From: Punica granatum
Taxonomy: Eukaryota > Streptophyta > Magnoliopsida > Myrtales > Lythraceae
Assembly: GCF_007655135.1 (NCBI RefSeq)
Contig: NC_045129.1
Coordinates: forward strand, 27,563,391-27,627,390
DNA: 64,000 nt
Direction of reading: 5' to 3'
A program made the position numbers and the translations under genes. The notes beneath the pieces are model-generated. The model saw only the letters and a list, made by a program, of their open reading frames with translations. It ran no database searches and was not told the origin of the DNA. Position 1 is the stretch's first letter; each line of letters begins with the position of its first letter. Shown here piece by piece: positions 24,663-37,900 of this stretch.

Positions 24663-24990
24663 TCATTGTAAAAAATGGGCGAGATTACCGGCAAAAGCAT
24701 TCATTGGTATTACGTCAATAAAACTGTCCTAGCTATATTTACTGAGGAGTTACCGAGGGATATCTTCCTCTCCCTGGGTACAGAACCGTCCTTAGGTATT
24801 CCATCAATATACCAAGGAAATATTTCCTCGGTGGTAATTACCGATAGACGAAGTTACCAAGCCCCATATAGTTCCATCAAAATACTAAGGAACCTTTCCC
24901 TCGGTACCTAAGAAATACCCGACCCAATTAGAATTTACAAATTAATTTATTTCAATAATTACAATCCTAATTTAAAAATGAGATTAATTT
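24663..24990. other. Transposon-like sequence with ACCGAGG repeats
   Basis: Repeated, partly inverted 'taccgaggga' and 'tcctcggta' motifs resemble CACTA subterminal repeats. The open frame 24675-24911 follows from this repetition and is not called a gene. Confidence 0.4.
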
Positions 24991-25079
24991 TAGTTAATAA
25001 GTTAAGGACACCGTGATCTCACTGAAGATATTCTTAAATCATACTAGAAACAAATAAGTAGGAATTTATCTATATATCT

Positions 25080-26260
25080 CTAAGCTAAGGGAGAGTTACA
25101 AAAGTAACTCCTCCTTTAGCCACTTGTCATTCGTTATGTGCAAAAACATAAAAATATTTTAAAACTCTCTCTACTTTGCATTTTTTGCACAAATAAAGAC
25201 GAAACATTTTAAAGAGAATTTTTTTAAAGAAATCAAAACTTCTCAATTCTGATTCTTTTCTTGTCCTTGATAACTGAAATTGAGTAAGCTAAACTCCTCT
25301 TGTAGCTACTTGTCATTTATTGAGTGGATAAACAAAAAAAATATTTTAAAGCCCTCACTTCTTTGCTTTTGTTTGCACAAATAAAGATGAGACTCTTTAC
25401 GAAGAATTTTGAGGGATTCTAAGGTGCCATCACTAAAAGTAGTGGCATGGTGCACTCAACTAATTTACTAAAAGTTTAAGTAAAGTTATCTCAAAATCAT
25501 TGTAATTTATTAGCATCGTAAGTAAAAATTCTTCGAAAACTGTGCATTTTACTTCAAATATAGTAATTTACTAATAATCTAAATAATTTATCCTAGTTAA
25601 TTTTCTAAAATACGTGTAACTTACTTGAAAGACGTGTAATTTACTTAAAATTGAATTATTTTGCTACATATCAGTAATTTACTTTTATGTATGGTGCAAC
25701 CACTGTCAAAATGATTGCACCTTAGACCTTCTTGAGAATTTTCTTAAAGAAATTAAAACTTTTCAATTCCGATTCTTTACTTTTCTTTGATGTCTTAAAT
25801 TGAGTAAGTTCTCGGTTACAATTCTACAAGTAATAGGAAAAGAAAAAAGGTGATTCGATCATCAAGTGAGGGTTTTGCAACGAGGAGCTTTCTTCTCTTT
25901 TCTTCTTTTTTTGGGCAAGAAGTTCATCAAATAGTGGGTACTTAGTGCTCGTAAATGATATGACACATATGTAATGATGAACTTTCATTTTTAATTACTG
26001 ACTACTAAAGAAATCATGTTATATTTTCACTTATAATGATTGGTTGATGATATTGTTAATAAATATGTTACATAATATACATTAAATTTGTCAAACACAT
26101 CGATTAAATTATTTACAATACTTATATGGTGATCAGATTAATTCCAAGATTATATACATTTTTATATTTTTTAACCGCAATAACATGGCGAGTCTCTTTA
26201 GCCACATGTCACTCAATGAGTTATTCTTTAAAAAATATATTTAAAATTTTAATTCTCTCC
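25080..26260. repeat. Diverged direct repeats interrupted by a MITE
   Basis: The unit 'tttagccacttgtcattc...gcacaaataaagacgaaac...' begins near 25115, again near 25295, and a more diverged third copy lies near 26190. Copy 2 is split: its tail ('gagaattttcttaaagaaatt...') resumes at 25733 after an inserted element. Confidence 0.6.
25418..25728. mobile_element. MITE with CTAAGGTGC terminal repeats
   Basis: Left end CTAAGGTGCCATCACTAAAA. The right end, read in reverse complement, is CTAAGGTGCAATCATTTTG. The element is about 310 bp with no ORF and is inserted in a copy of the surrounding direct repeat, so the empty-site sequence can be inferred from the other copy. Confidence 0.65.
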
Positions 26261-27218
26261 TTTTTCTTCACATGATTATTTAGTTTCCTTGGTTACGTAA
26301 TTTTTTTTTTCACAGTTCTTTCATTTGGTTCTTATTACTCTAATAATCATCAAGAGGATATAACATGAGATTATGATTTTACAAAATTACAAAGAATAGA
26401 ACAACTCTCTGAAAATGAAAATGATTTACATTCAACAAAATTACCCAAAAAAATTGTTTTCTTCAATAAATTGAGTTCAAGTTGCTTAAATAAATGTTAA
26501 AATTCGATATGACAAAAGGAAAGAAAAAACATTTATCAAACAAATTCTCAATTTTATCCAAGAATCATCATTATTAAGGTAATGCTCCATGGCATGTTTT
26601 CCTTAAGTTCACGTATTGATATTACTCTTTTTATTATTTAACTCTTAATTTCTATCTTTTTGGAAGAAAAATATGTAACTAATGCAACGTGATTTTATCC
26701 TCAAATAATATGATGATCCAGTTCTTATATTTATTTAGAGATACTGGGAAATATTAGTGAATATTATAATGATAATGTGAATTCAAAATATATAAAAAGC
26801 TTAATAAAGTCACAGTAATTTTGAAAATTATATAATCATAATTTGATTCAAAATATAAATAGTTTATCATAAGATCACTCCATAGCATCACACAGGTCTC
26901 TTTTTCTAGTGTATCTAGTACCATAGTAAAAAATGTTGTTTTCATTTATGCATTTGCACATGATTGGTTGTTTTACTAATTTAATCAAATTAAAAGTACA
27001 TCACCTACTGTGACAATTTTGTATAGCAGAAACGCCTACACATTTTTTGTATGTGATTGTAAGGGTAAGTATATATCCACATGCATATACATGTTGTGCA
27101 CATAAAATGGGATATACAATTCATCTTGTCGTCTATATATACATCAGGCATGCCTATTATTACATGGGACCCAATTTTTGTGTGGGGCATTTCAGTTGTT
27201 CTATTATGGAGACACAAC
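26261..27218. other. AT-rich spacer downstream of the phosphomutase gene
   Basis: No ORF with recognisable features. The last few hundred bases before 27218 should include the 3' UTR of the minus-strand gene. Confidence 0.6.
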
Positions 27219-30200
27219 TTAGCTTTGTATGTACTTGACGATCTGCCCAATGTCGAGGGTCTTATCCATTCCGCTTGGAACTAGAAACCTGAGTGGAAAA
27301 TTAACATATGTTAATTAATTTCGATCAGTGGCTTAATACGAATAAATCAAGCTGACTGTTGCATACATACTTATCTCGAAGGGCTTGAGCCATGAAGAGA
27401 CATCCACCGGACACAGTCGATTGCATGTTCACGGCTATGTTCGGATTATGAATGCTCTGCCTCAGATGCACCCATCCGTACTGCCCATTGACTCCGTCTG
27501 AAACTTTCGCCCTGCATGCATCAATTCATTATCATCTGTTTGCGAAGCCCAGAATGCTCAGTTTAAAACTATCTTCGGCCTGTCAAGTTATCCTTATCAC
27601 GAAGGAGCAAATGTTGGGCAGTATTATCCATCGGTGTAACACTTGATCGAAAATGTCTATACGCTTACAGGTGTTCTAATTGGATATTACTCATTCACAC
27701 TGAATGAGTAAAACTCCATGAGTATCTTTTCCACAGTGACGTGAAAAATGACTGAGTAGGTTCAAAATATAATAGCACGATCTTTTACTTAGATTGAGGA
27801 TATTATAGATCCGACTCTTATAGTAGTCCGCATAATTTCCTCTACTAAATGCATGCACTGCAGTTCCATTGACCTCCTTTGTAATAAAAGTCGAACGCAC
27901 CTGTACATGTGAGCATCAATAGCAGCAGGGATGTCGTTTGAGTCCACAAGGCAACCTTCACTCACCCAGCAGTCACCGCAGGCATCCAATTCCCACCCTT
28001 CAAGCTTCCCTTCCTGGCCAAGGAAACAACGCAACATTTCTCAACTCTCCAAATTTCTCTTGCTCAGATAATAATGGACTCCGATATAGGGATGAAATCA
28101 GTTGGATATACAACAAGACCCGAGAGATCGTCACAACTCAATGGACATACCTCTATGTAGTTTCTAAAGGTTTCGATAGCTTCTGTCCCTTTAGCCTTAG
28201 CATGTCTAGGCTCCCCTAGAATGTTCATCCTCAGCTCCACGGATTCTAATGGCTCTTCAAGATCTTCTATTAGGCTCCCAATGCCATCCTTCGACCCCGC
28301 AAGCTTCATCCTCACCAATTCGATGATTATTTTCACTACCATGTAAGCCCCTGCTCATTGCATATATGCTGTCATGACACTGCGGTCTTAATTAGCTGAC
28401 TATGTAAGTACGGGAATTATAACTTGGAGAACTGAACCAATTTCAGCATAGTAAAGAAGGAACTGACCATCATCAAGGAAGTAGTTTTCCCTGAGAGCAC
28501 CATGACCCGAAGTCTCCATCATGAGGTGAGTTTCGATTCCCTCCTTATTGAGCTGAACTCCCTTATCTATCACATTCCTATATCCAACCCTGTACAAGCA
28601 ATGGTGGCCTCCTCTATCAGTGATGAACCGGGTCAGTGCCATGCTCGTGCGTGCATCGGTCACGATGATTGTCCCTGGGTGCTCCTTGAGCACTATTGCT
28701 GACATCAGCGCTATGAGCCTGTCCCCATTTATCGGGTTTCCTTTTCTGTCGACCACTCCACTCCGATCAACATCTGTGTCGAACACAATTCCAAGCTCCG
28801 CAGAGTTCTCTAGGACAGCAGCTCGGGTTAGGGACATGGCAGTCCAGTCCTCAGGATTTGGAATATGGTTCGGGAACATGCCATCGGGATTGAGGTGGAG
28901 AGAACCAAATGTATCTGCCCCGAGCTTGTCCAGGACGTCCCAAGTGAAGAACCCCCCTGACCCGTTACCCGCATTCACTATAATCTGTAATTTTCAATAT
29001 AGAGAATCAGTACGCATTTGACTAGAAGCATCCCACCTTTCAATAGAAGTACCACATTGTCACTGTATAAAATCCCGGTGGGTTAGCAATTTAAATAGCT
29101 GTGCAACATGTTACAGTACACGTTCTTAATTGAAACTAAGAGGTCCTGGGATTTAACCAAAGCTACGTCCAGCCAGCTTCGTTAATAAGGGTTCTATACC
29201 ATAAGAAAAAACGGTTGCACTTGGATGGTCTTATTTAGGGAAAATGGGGCTTATTTGAATTTGCTTGGTCCTGTCTTGGTCGTCGCATGCGTGCAGGTTT
29301 ATCTAACAAAAGTAGTGACCCAGCTCATGACTTGTTCATTTTGGACCGCTTCTTCTGGCTAAGGCAATGGCAGCAACCATCAGCCATTCAAATTGGATAA
29401 GAAACGTGAACATTTTTGCGATTCGTACTTAGTGAAAACAATTGTAGATAACATAAAACGCATCCAAGAGATTACAAAACATTGAAACGCATGGATTAAT
29501 GATGAGAAGAAATAACCTGAAATCCTCTTAGGGGAGTGTCATAGTGTCTGGGGTGGTTAACTCTCTCTTTGATGATGCCACAAAGGTGCTTCGCATAGGC
29601 ACTCATGAAATCAACTTGCATCGGACGAGGTGTGAGCATCGTGGACACCTTCGTCAAGCGGTTCGCATACTTCCAAGCCGCTATGTTGCAGATCTCCTCC
29701 ACCTCCGGCGAAGTCAACCCCCCTTTCTTGGTGAAGAACTTGAGGCCATTCCTTGTGTAGGGCAAGTGTGACGCTGTCATCTGCAAGTAAGAGGAAAGCG
29801 TGCTATAAGACACATTATTTCGATAATGTGTGTGTATATTCTACATGGTCATGGACATGTTACATGTTACTTATATGACTCTAGTAGTTCTTTTTGCTCG
29901 TGTAATAGAAATTTATCGATCCAACTACATATAATATTGGTGATTCCTAAATTGAGGTCAGCCGCTTAAACACGTACAGTACCATGATGGAAGCATCATA
30001 AGAGAATGGCAGCAGCACCGTGCTCATGAAACATGCTGGCGTAGTGGCAAGTCCCATATCGAAAACCATACATCCAGCACGACCCAGTCCTGCTAACACA
30101 GCGGTGCTCAGGGAGGACCCCGACTTTCTTGGATCCCGCCCCAAAGAAACCCTGACATCCTCAACGGGACATCCCCTATCCCGCTCGATGGCTTTTATCA

Positions 30201-30531
30201 CCCACTCCCCAAAGCTCTCCGCTATGGCCTCCACTGCAGCGGGAGTGAGGTCCACCGTCCGGCCCTTCTCACCCTCCAGGGCAACCCCACGAACGTCCGA
30301 CCCATTCTGGAGCCTCCTTACCTTATCCATTTCTTCATCTATCACTGCTTCATTGTCGTACTTCATCGTAACTGAACATTTCACATGAACATGCTTCCTT
30401 GAAGAACAAGGAAAAGCGATACTAGCATGAGTAGAAAGGGATTTCAAAGGCGGAAATAGGGCTGGGACGGTCCGCCTACTCAGATTCCTGTGGAAGACCT
30501 TAGAGGATGTCGAAGCAGAAGCCATCATCAA
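27219..30531 (-). CDS. Chloroplast phosphoglucomutase/phosphomannomutase-family protein, 7 exons
   Basis: Exons on the minus strand, in coding order: 30531-29983, 29780-29517, 28984-28468, 28350-28151, 28013-27901, 27511-27371, 27288-27219. All junctions are GT-AG. The sum is 1,854 nt, giving 617 aa with no stop. Residues 1-52 are rich in Ser, Arg and Ala and end VKCS, a typical plastid transit peptide. Catalytic phosphoserine loop TASHLPY at 185-191 (Ser187), split just before it by intron 1. Metal loop DTDVDR at 340-345. Sugar-binding loop METSGH at 427-432. This is the alpha-D-phosphohexomutase fold, which interconverts hexose 1- and 6-phosphates. The length fits the Arabidopsis At1g70820 type, distinct from the better-known plastid PGM. 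Exact substrate preference is unknown. The start was chosen at the first ATG of exon 1; ATGs two and three follow at once. Confidence 0.93.
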
Positions 30532-32972
30532 TTCGGTTAGTTCAAGTTTAGGGCGCTTCGTGAGGTCGCTCCGTCGAAGATAATAGATGAAAACTACTAT
30601 GAACCATGACCTTAGAAGTCCAATATATCTGCAATGTGCTAAATATCTGAAAACAAGCTTCCAAAAATAAACCAGATATTTTTGCGTTATTTTCCTTTTC
30701 CTTTGGTTGTCTTGTCTTTTGGTTCTTTTGGATAGATGGAGACTGATATATGCTGGGTGGGGAAGTTTGGATATGCCATATCATATGCTGCAAGCAATTT
30801 CTCAAAACTTGTGGAACGGATTCCTACACATACGATATTGCTAACAGCTAAACTAAACAGCTAGCTGCTGCCATGAACGAAAATATTTGTTTGGGAATGG
30901 AGTGGAGTTAATGATTGTGTTAATAATTATATTTATTTGGGTTGTAATGATCGTGTTGTTGAATTATGAGAAAAAAATGAAAAAAAAAGTAATGAATATT
31001 TTAGAGAATTTAGTATTAAAAATTGAATTGAATGGTTAAAAAAATTGAAGAAAAATGAAAAAATAATAATTATATTGTTGAATTGAAGATAAGTGAATTA
31101 GGATTTAAAAAAAATTCAAAATCAAACATGTCCATTTTCCAATGGTCTAATTCTCTTTCGCCAAAAAGGAGAAAGAAAATTTTATTATAAAAGCTCTAAT
31201 ATTATTAATTTGAACCCACTAATTTTACTTTCTAAATTCACCACTGGTCAAAGGTAAATGGCGAAATAGACTTTTTGTATAACAAAAACTTCATGACTTA
31301 GCTTGACTGGCCAACCGTGGCAAACATTCGGCAGCATGTGCAGAGGCATCTCGTATACATTGGCTTGGGGGTCTTCGTCCATTCTTAATCTAGGCCTAGC
31401 TGCCACTAAAAAACGTCTGCCCATGTCAATTTTTTTACCATCGTGAGGTTGGATCGTGTAGTCGTGAGGGAATTCACCTTTCATTGCTTAGCCTGATCCA
31501 CACTCCCTAGCTTTATTAAAATTTGATTATTTGAACCTATCTTATTTGGGGCCAAAATAAAACTTTATTTACTTATGTGAATTGGTTCAAACAGTTCAGT
31601 CTTTGTTTCTCTTAAATAAGTTATCGATTCGAGTATTGTGAATGAAGAAAATTCACGCTGAAAGAGCTTCACCTTTTAATGAGCTTAATGGATTGAATTA
31701 ATCGAGACTCATTAAACTTTTAAATATAAGGAAACACTTAACAAGAAAATATGTAACTTATTTCACTTTTGGAGATAAAATCCGTTGAATGAGATTATCA
31801 ACGCCTTTGTCTGTTAGTTCTCTTCAAGCCCAAAAAAAAACTGTTTTTCTTTATCTCGACATATAAATTTATAAAAAAAATTAATCACCGAAAAAATTAT
31901 AAAAGATTTATATAGCTGTTAAAATCTTTTTATTTTTTGCTAATGCTGAAATAATTGTTCAAAATTACTTAGTTGTCTTCTCGAATTAGGTCAAAGTTAT
32001 ATATGAAAAAATTAAGACATCTTCCATTATCTATTTTCTTTTAGACGTACAGGTCTCTTTTGTAAAAAAGAAAATATAAATAGAACAGTTTCCTTTATAT
32101 CGAAAACTCTGTCACTTATGATTAAATAAATATAGGATCCTGGCTTATATATTCTCAAATTTAAGGACATGTTAACAATATGAATTATTCCAAGCTATCT
32201 CCTCTGTGGACCAGCAAATGGCAGTGTGTACCCATTGAAAAATTGATATAAAGGTAAGTTCACTGTTGTCTTATTTTCCCTCATATTTCATATATTAAGT
32301 TTTCTAAATATGAATAATTTTAAATAAAATAGCCGATTATTTCGTTGAGAGATTTACTTAATTTAACTTTTATAAGAATAAAAATGATTATGAAAACTAA
32401 TACAGTAAAGTTTAATATAATTTTAAATAGCTCTTATTTTCCTCAAAATTATATCGTATATTTATTTACTAACAAAATAGCAATAAGTGATTGTTTAATA
32501 TTTTTTTGAAAATATTTTCTTCAATATTAATTACAATTGCTATTATTATTGTTGTTATTAGTATTATTTAATTTCAATACAGCATACAAATTTAAAAGAT
32601 ATTTACTATTCTACTCCTATTTATTAAGTTGTAATATATATTATCAAATAATAATAAGTGATCAGAATCCAACTTTTTTAATATTTTCCTGGATATACGT
32701 TCTTTAATCACAATTATAGTTATTACTTATTATTATTATTATTTAATTTCTATACGACATACTAAATTATTAAGAGATTTACTGTTCTACGTCTATTTAT
32801 TTATTATATAGATTTCGTATACTTCGTTAATTCCTTTTAGCATTATTTATAATGTATATTAATATTTAACATAAGTAGATTTGTTACATTAATTAGACAT
32901 GTTTTTATCAAAGACGCAATGATTATTATTTTTTAAATAACCATTAAGTTTCAAAAGATATTTCTATCAACA
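30532..32972. other. Spacer upstream of the phosphomutase gene (promoter side), AT-rich
   Basis: 30532-30850 should hold the 5' UTR and promoter of the minus-strand gene. I see no convincing TATA at a fixed distance. 30890-32970 is AT-rich with simple ATT/TAT repeats near 32530-32760, where 'ttattattatta...taatttc(a/t)ata' recurs about 180 bp apart. A 78-codon open frame at 31248-31484 (minus) has no recognisable domain. Confidence 0.6.
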
Positions 32973-32981
32973 TTTTATAAT

Positions 32982-33601
32982 GGGAAAAGGTCAAATTTGA
33001 TCCTTAACCTTTAACTCTTTTTCTATCTTAGTCCTAAACCTTTTCTTTGGCTGGATTTCGTCCTCAATCTTTTCCGCATGGTATGAGTTCAGTCTTTTCG
33101 TCTAAAATTCCGTCCATTTTCCCCAACTTGTATATTTGTCAACTGAGAATGCACCACGTGCGCGACAAATCACTGCTACTCTAAACTGATTGTTATAGAG
33201 CAAATCCGATTTTTTTTTTAATCAAACCCGTAAACCGAACTGAGATATTTTCGGTTCTTTTAGGATTCCAACCATCTATCGGTGCGTGAGACGATGAAAT
33301 AGAAGCGATGGCTGGAATCCTAAAAGAACCGAAAATATCTTAGCTCGGTTTACGGATCTTATTAAAAAAAGAATCGGATTTGCTCTATAACAACAGGTTT
33401 AGAATAGCACTGATCTATCGCGCACGTGGCGTACTCTCATTTGACGAATATACCTGTCAGGAAAAGTGGACAGAATTTTGGACGGAAGGACTGAACTTAT
33501 ACCACACGAAAAAGATTGAGGACGAAATCCAGCCAAAGAAAAGGTTTAGGACTAAGATAGAAAAAGAGCTAAAGGTTGAGGATCAAATTTAACATTTTTC
33601 C
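32982..33601. mobile_element. Mutator-type long-TIR MITE with 9-bp target duplication
   Basis: 620 bp made almost entirely of two inverted arms of about 300 bp, meeting in a short loop near 33290. Both arms share 'aaatttgatcct', 'ctctttttctatcttagtcc' and 'tttctttggctggatttcg'. The ends are GGGAAAAGGTCAAATTTG on the left and GGAAAAATGTTAAATTTG on the right, read inward. A perfect 9-bp duplication TTTTATAAT flanks it (32973-32981 and 33602-33610), diagnostic of the Mutator superfamily. No coding capacity. Its transcript would fold into a long hairpin. Confidence 0.9.
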
Positions 33602-33707
33602 TTTTATAATCAACTAGTGTGCAGTACACCCACGATGTTGTGGGTCGAAAATTTTTTCTTCAATTGTTTAGTTTATCATAATAGCATGTATAATAACCAA
33701 TATAGAG

Positions 33708-34070
33708 TCCTAAATTTTGTCAATTTTTGACATCGAGTCATAAATGTTTCACTTCGTAAAAATAAGTCTTAAAAGGTTTGGAAAAGTGTCAGCATCGGTT
33801 CTATCCGTCACCGCCGCTAACGAAAGTGCCAGCTAGGCGAACGGCGCGTCCAAATGGCCGTTAAGTGCTGACGTGGCACGAATGCCCAACTGCACTCGAC
33901 CCGATGGCTTGAATTTTGAATTTCAACCCACGTTCGTTCTTATGGCCCTCTTTTCATCTCATCTTCCTCTGCATTCGACCTTCCTTTTTTCCTTTCCAGT
34001 TCTAGAAAAAGCTCTATTTTCAGGTAATCTTCTTCTTCAATTGAAACTCTCCCCTTTCCTAAAATCGATT
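33708..34070 (+). repeat. Left long inverted repeat of the Pack-MULE
   Basis: Pairs with 40270-40640 in inverse orientation at roughly 80% identity by eye. The outermost bases are degenerate. Confidence 0.85.
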
Positions 34071-34094
34071 GAAAGTGGAAGGCTCAGAACCTAC

Positions 34095-34265
34095 CGGAGT
34101 TCCACGACCAGTGTCGTCGCCTGATCGGGTGGTCCCATAGGAAGATCGTACACAGTTCGCCAGAGTTTAGGTACGATCCGCTGAGTTACGCTCTGAACTT
34201 CGAGGACAGTTGGAACAGGGAAACTATTAGTTTGATCGTGCGGGAGATGGGATGTTTGCAGCAAG
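34095..34265 (+). pseudogene. Captured coding-like fragment, unidentified
   Basis: About 55 codons are open in one frame, reading ...EFHDQCRRLIGWSHRKIVH and SPEFRYDPLSYALNFEDSW. The phrase YDPLSYALNF is the sort seen in small uncharacterised plant proteins. Neither start nor stop is present. Its position between the inverted repeat and the carboxypeptidase exons suggests a separate capture. The parent gene is not recognised with certainty. Confidence 0.4.
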
Positions 34266-34986
34266 TAAAAACTATTATTCTTCCAAATAATCACTCTATG
34301 ATCTTTTCATCAGCTACTAGATGATGAATCATTTGTTGTCCGCAGTGTGCTAGATTATGAGTTGCTTGACATGGAAATACCGACAATCACGATATTGGGC
34401 AAGCTCGTCAACGCAGGCATCCCTCTACTAGTTTACAGGTGAAAGAGCTACTCCTCACTTACGAATAGGATGTTCATCGATGCTTGCCAAAAATCTGTGA
34501 GTTCAAACATTCAATTTACTGCATAAATACCTCAGCCTATAAACATATGGCCTCAAATTGCAATGGAGACCAAGATTCTGTCATCTCACTGACAGGAAGT
34601 CAGACACCGATTCACGGGTTAGCAGAAGAATTAGGACTAAATGCCACTACACCCAACAGGGTTTGGTTCGAGGGATAGCAAGTGAGAAAGTTACAGAAAA
34701 TCAAAGAACATTTGATATTCCGAAAACTGAACTGTGCATATCCGATAGTTTTGATCTCAACTGTGTATATCCGATAGTTTTGATCTCATTGAACCCAGAC
34801 TTAAGAGAGACAAATAATTTACGAAAATCTCATGTTTTATTCTTAGTCAATCCGAACATTTCTCATTTGATAATTTGAATGGGTTAATGAAAAGGTTTGC
34901 TATGATTGTTGATTTTCAGGTGGGTGGTTGGACTCAAGTCTATGGGAATGTTCTGTCATTTGCAACCATAAGAGGAGGATCTCATG

Positions 34987-37900
34987 TGTGCGCACCCGAA
35001 TTTCGTCTCATTGGGGCACGCATGCGCTCGCCTATTGTAACGCGGTTTGGGAGTGTCCACTTCCCAGGGACGCGCGACGGACGCACGCTAGAAGGAGTCG
35101 CCACTACCTGTTTACGACTCGAAGATCGAGGGCCGGTGAGTTGCCCGGATCTAGGGGTATGAGATACACCTAGTATGCTAAGGCAATGATCTGTATGAAA
35201 CCGAAAATTCCGAATTCGATGGTTCTATTACGTGTAGGCTTATATCCCACACACATTTTCGGTACTCTAGCTTGCTAGGCTTGCCATTTTATTTATTTAC
35301 CGCATGATTTAGGGTTGCACTTAACTCGTCCGTTTTGACGCCGTAAATTCGAAGAAACACTCCAACCATTCACTATCCGACCGGGATTCTTACATGAATA
35401 AATGTACATAATAAATCCTTACATTGTTCTCTCAAATAAATAATAATGCAAATTACAACAACTGAATCCCGATCGGTTCGTGTTCGGTCATTATTCCACT
35501 CGTGCTCACCGTGTGGTTTGGAAAAGACTAAAAATTAAATTACAATGCGCACTCGGTGTATGGGGGTATTGGACCCCGTGATCGACGGTGAGGGGGCTTT
35601 GGACTCCGTGTGAATTGTGTCCTAAAGGATCGGGCTCGACCCGCATAACAAACAAATGCAAAAATGTAACAAGTAAGCACAAATGAGCAAACAATAGGAT
35701 TTTGTTATTGTCGAATTTACGTGAGTTAACCGATTATTAACCAGGTATCTTGGCATTCAAATCCTACACTAAAGCAAACAAGAGTGGTGATGGATATAAA
35801 TCGATCAAGGATCGTCCCGGGAGGGTATTTCGCATTTGGCATTGTTTTCGATGACCTGACAGACGTGATGTCTGTAATCAAATCTTGTATTTGTGGGTTG
35901 CTTTTAGTATTGTTCTATATTGTGACACTTCGATTGTTACAGGTTATTACAGAATATGGATTTTGCTCGAAAACCCTAGAACCTAGTGCCTAACCCACCA
36001 TTGTCCATTTTTTTCTTAAGCCAAATACGCAATTAATCCGATGTTTGTATTTTGAACCAAAATACCCGACTAACTACCCGAGATCATGCTAGGGTATCGC
36101 TAAATTGCAAATAAACCATTTTGCCCTCGTAGTGAAAATTGGTTTTGGAAAAAGAGAGACTATGCAGTGCGGGCCACCTCGGCCTATGACCGACGCCGAC
36201 CAATTCCCTGAATCTTCTAGGATTGTGCAAGAACCTTGAAAGAGCCAAAGAACCGGTCAATCTATCCGGAAGTGATCTAAAAAGAACTTCCACTCCCCGA
36301 CCTGAGTTACCTGAAATCAGATGAGACCTCAAGTCAAGACGTGCAAGTTCTTCCTAGACGTTCATGTCACATCGGACCGCGTGTCTTAGGTTTTTGTAAA
36401 ATTGCGAATTTTGATAAAGGCACCAACGCATATTTGCAACTTATCGACGTGTGTTACCGATTAATTACCTATTCATGCAAAGTATTTAGGGCCAAGTGAA
36501 TCAATTAATCGCGTGAACGTCCCAATTACCCCATAAGTGAAATTTTAAGTTAATTTAAAATTTGCCGAATGCATTAGTTTAGGGTTTCGAGCCATTGGAA
36601 TGGTCATTGGTGGACCACTCGATAAACTCTAATTTCCGACCGTCTTGACATTAAAGGATTGATTTGAGGCCGAGTTTACATGATCAAATTGATTCATGTG
36701 AGGTTTCGATTAAAACGATAAAAAACACGTTTAAACACGGATCAAGAGCACATGATCACATCTAACATGATGAACATGCATATTTTACATAGTCGATGCC
36801 GCCATGATCACGAGAAATGCATACAAGCATACACAAACATAATATTAACAGAATTGATAAAACGACACCGACTCATAGAAGCGGGAAAACATGAAAAGAA
36901 CACGTAATGTCTTGTCATGTACGCATAATGAACGAGACAAAAACATAATAAATAAGAACATACATATCGTTGGTTGGAAATCCAAGTAGAAATGGTTGGA
37001 TATCTTTTAAAAAATATCCAAGGACTGAATTGAACAATTTCAAAAGAAAAGGGACTGATTTGAAAATTTGGTTAAAGTTCCAAGGATTGATTTAAATCTT
37101 CTGAAAATTTTGTGACTGAGCAGAAAATATTAAAATGGCTCAGGGCTTGACTGAAACGGGTCTGAAAATCAAGGGGGATGATCTGAAAAAGTGAAAAAAT
37201 GTCACAGGGACTAAACTGAAACAAATTTTCCTGGACTGATTTGAAACATCTGGAAATTCTGTGACTGAACGGAGAATGTTAAAAATGGCTCAGGGCTTGA
37301 TTGAAACGGGTCTGGAAGTTTAGGGCTGATTTGAAGAAAGCGAAAAATGTTACAAAAACTAAATTGAAACAGATTGAAAAGTTCCCTGGAATTAGTAAAA
37401 ATTTCTGGAAAATTTAGGGACTGACTGGAAAATGCTAAAAATGGCTTGGGACTTGTTTTAAAACGAATTTGGAAGTTGGGACTGACCGAAAAAATATTGG
37501 AAGTTGCTGTAAGGACTGAATTGAAACAACTTGAAAAGTTTGTAAAATCGGATTCAAAATGATCTCGTTCGTCCATGCGAACCACAAACACTGATTTCAT
37601 GTCATCACCATCCAAGCAAACATTAATATTCGAAAAATAAAGCCCTAAACATGATTTCATGCCACTAAGTCAGGATTTATACCGCTTCCAAGTTAGAGTT
37701 AGGAGGAACTCGAGGGGCTTCGTCGATCCTTCGAACAAAAGTGGTTACGGGCTGTCCATGGACTCTACAACCGCAAAAGCAAGAGGGACAGCGGCACCTA
37801 GGAGAAAAAAAATGGACAGTGAGAAAGAGACCAAAATCGAAAGACAAATCGAACTAAGCAATGAGGAAATAGACTTAGCTTCAAGGAGGCAAAGGCAGCT

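Noticed and set aside
28400..28467. Extension of exon 3 of the phosphomutase gene past the DDG codons
   Set aside because: The conserved continuation AYMVVKII lies in the next exon, and a GT donor is present at the right phase, so this is intron read-through.
31248..31484. 78-codon minus-strand ORF as a possible gene
   Set aside because: No recognisable domain, no supported splice context, in an AT-rich intergenic region.
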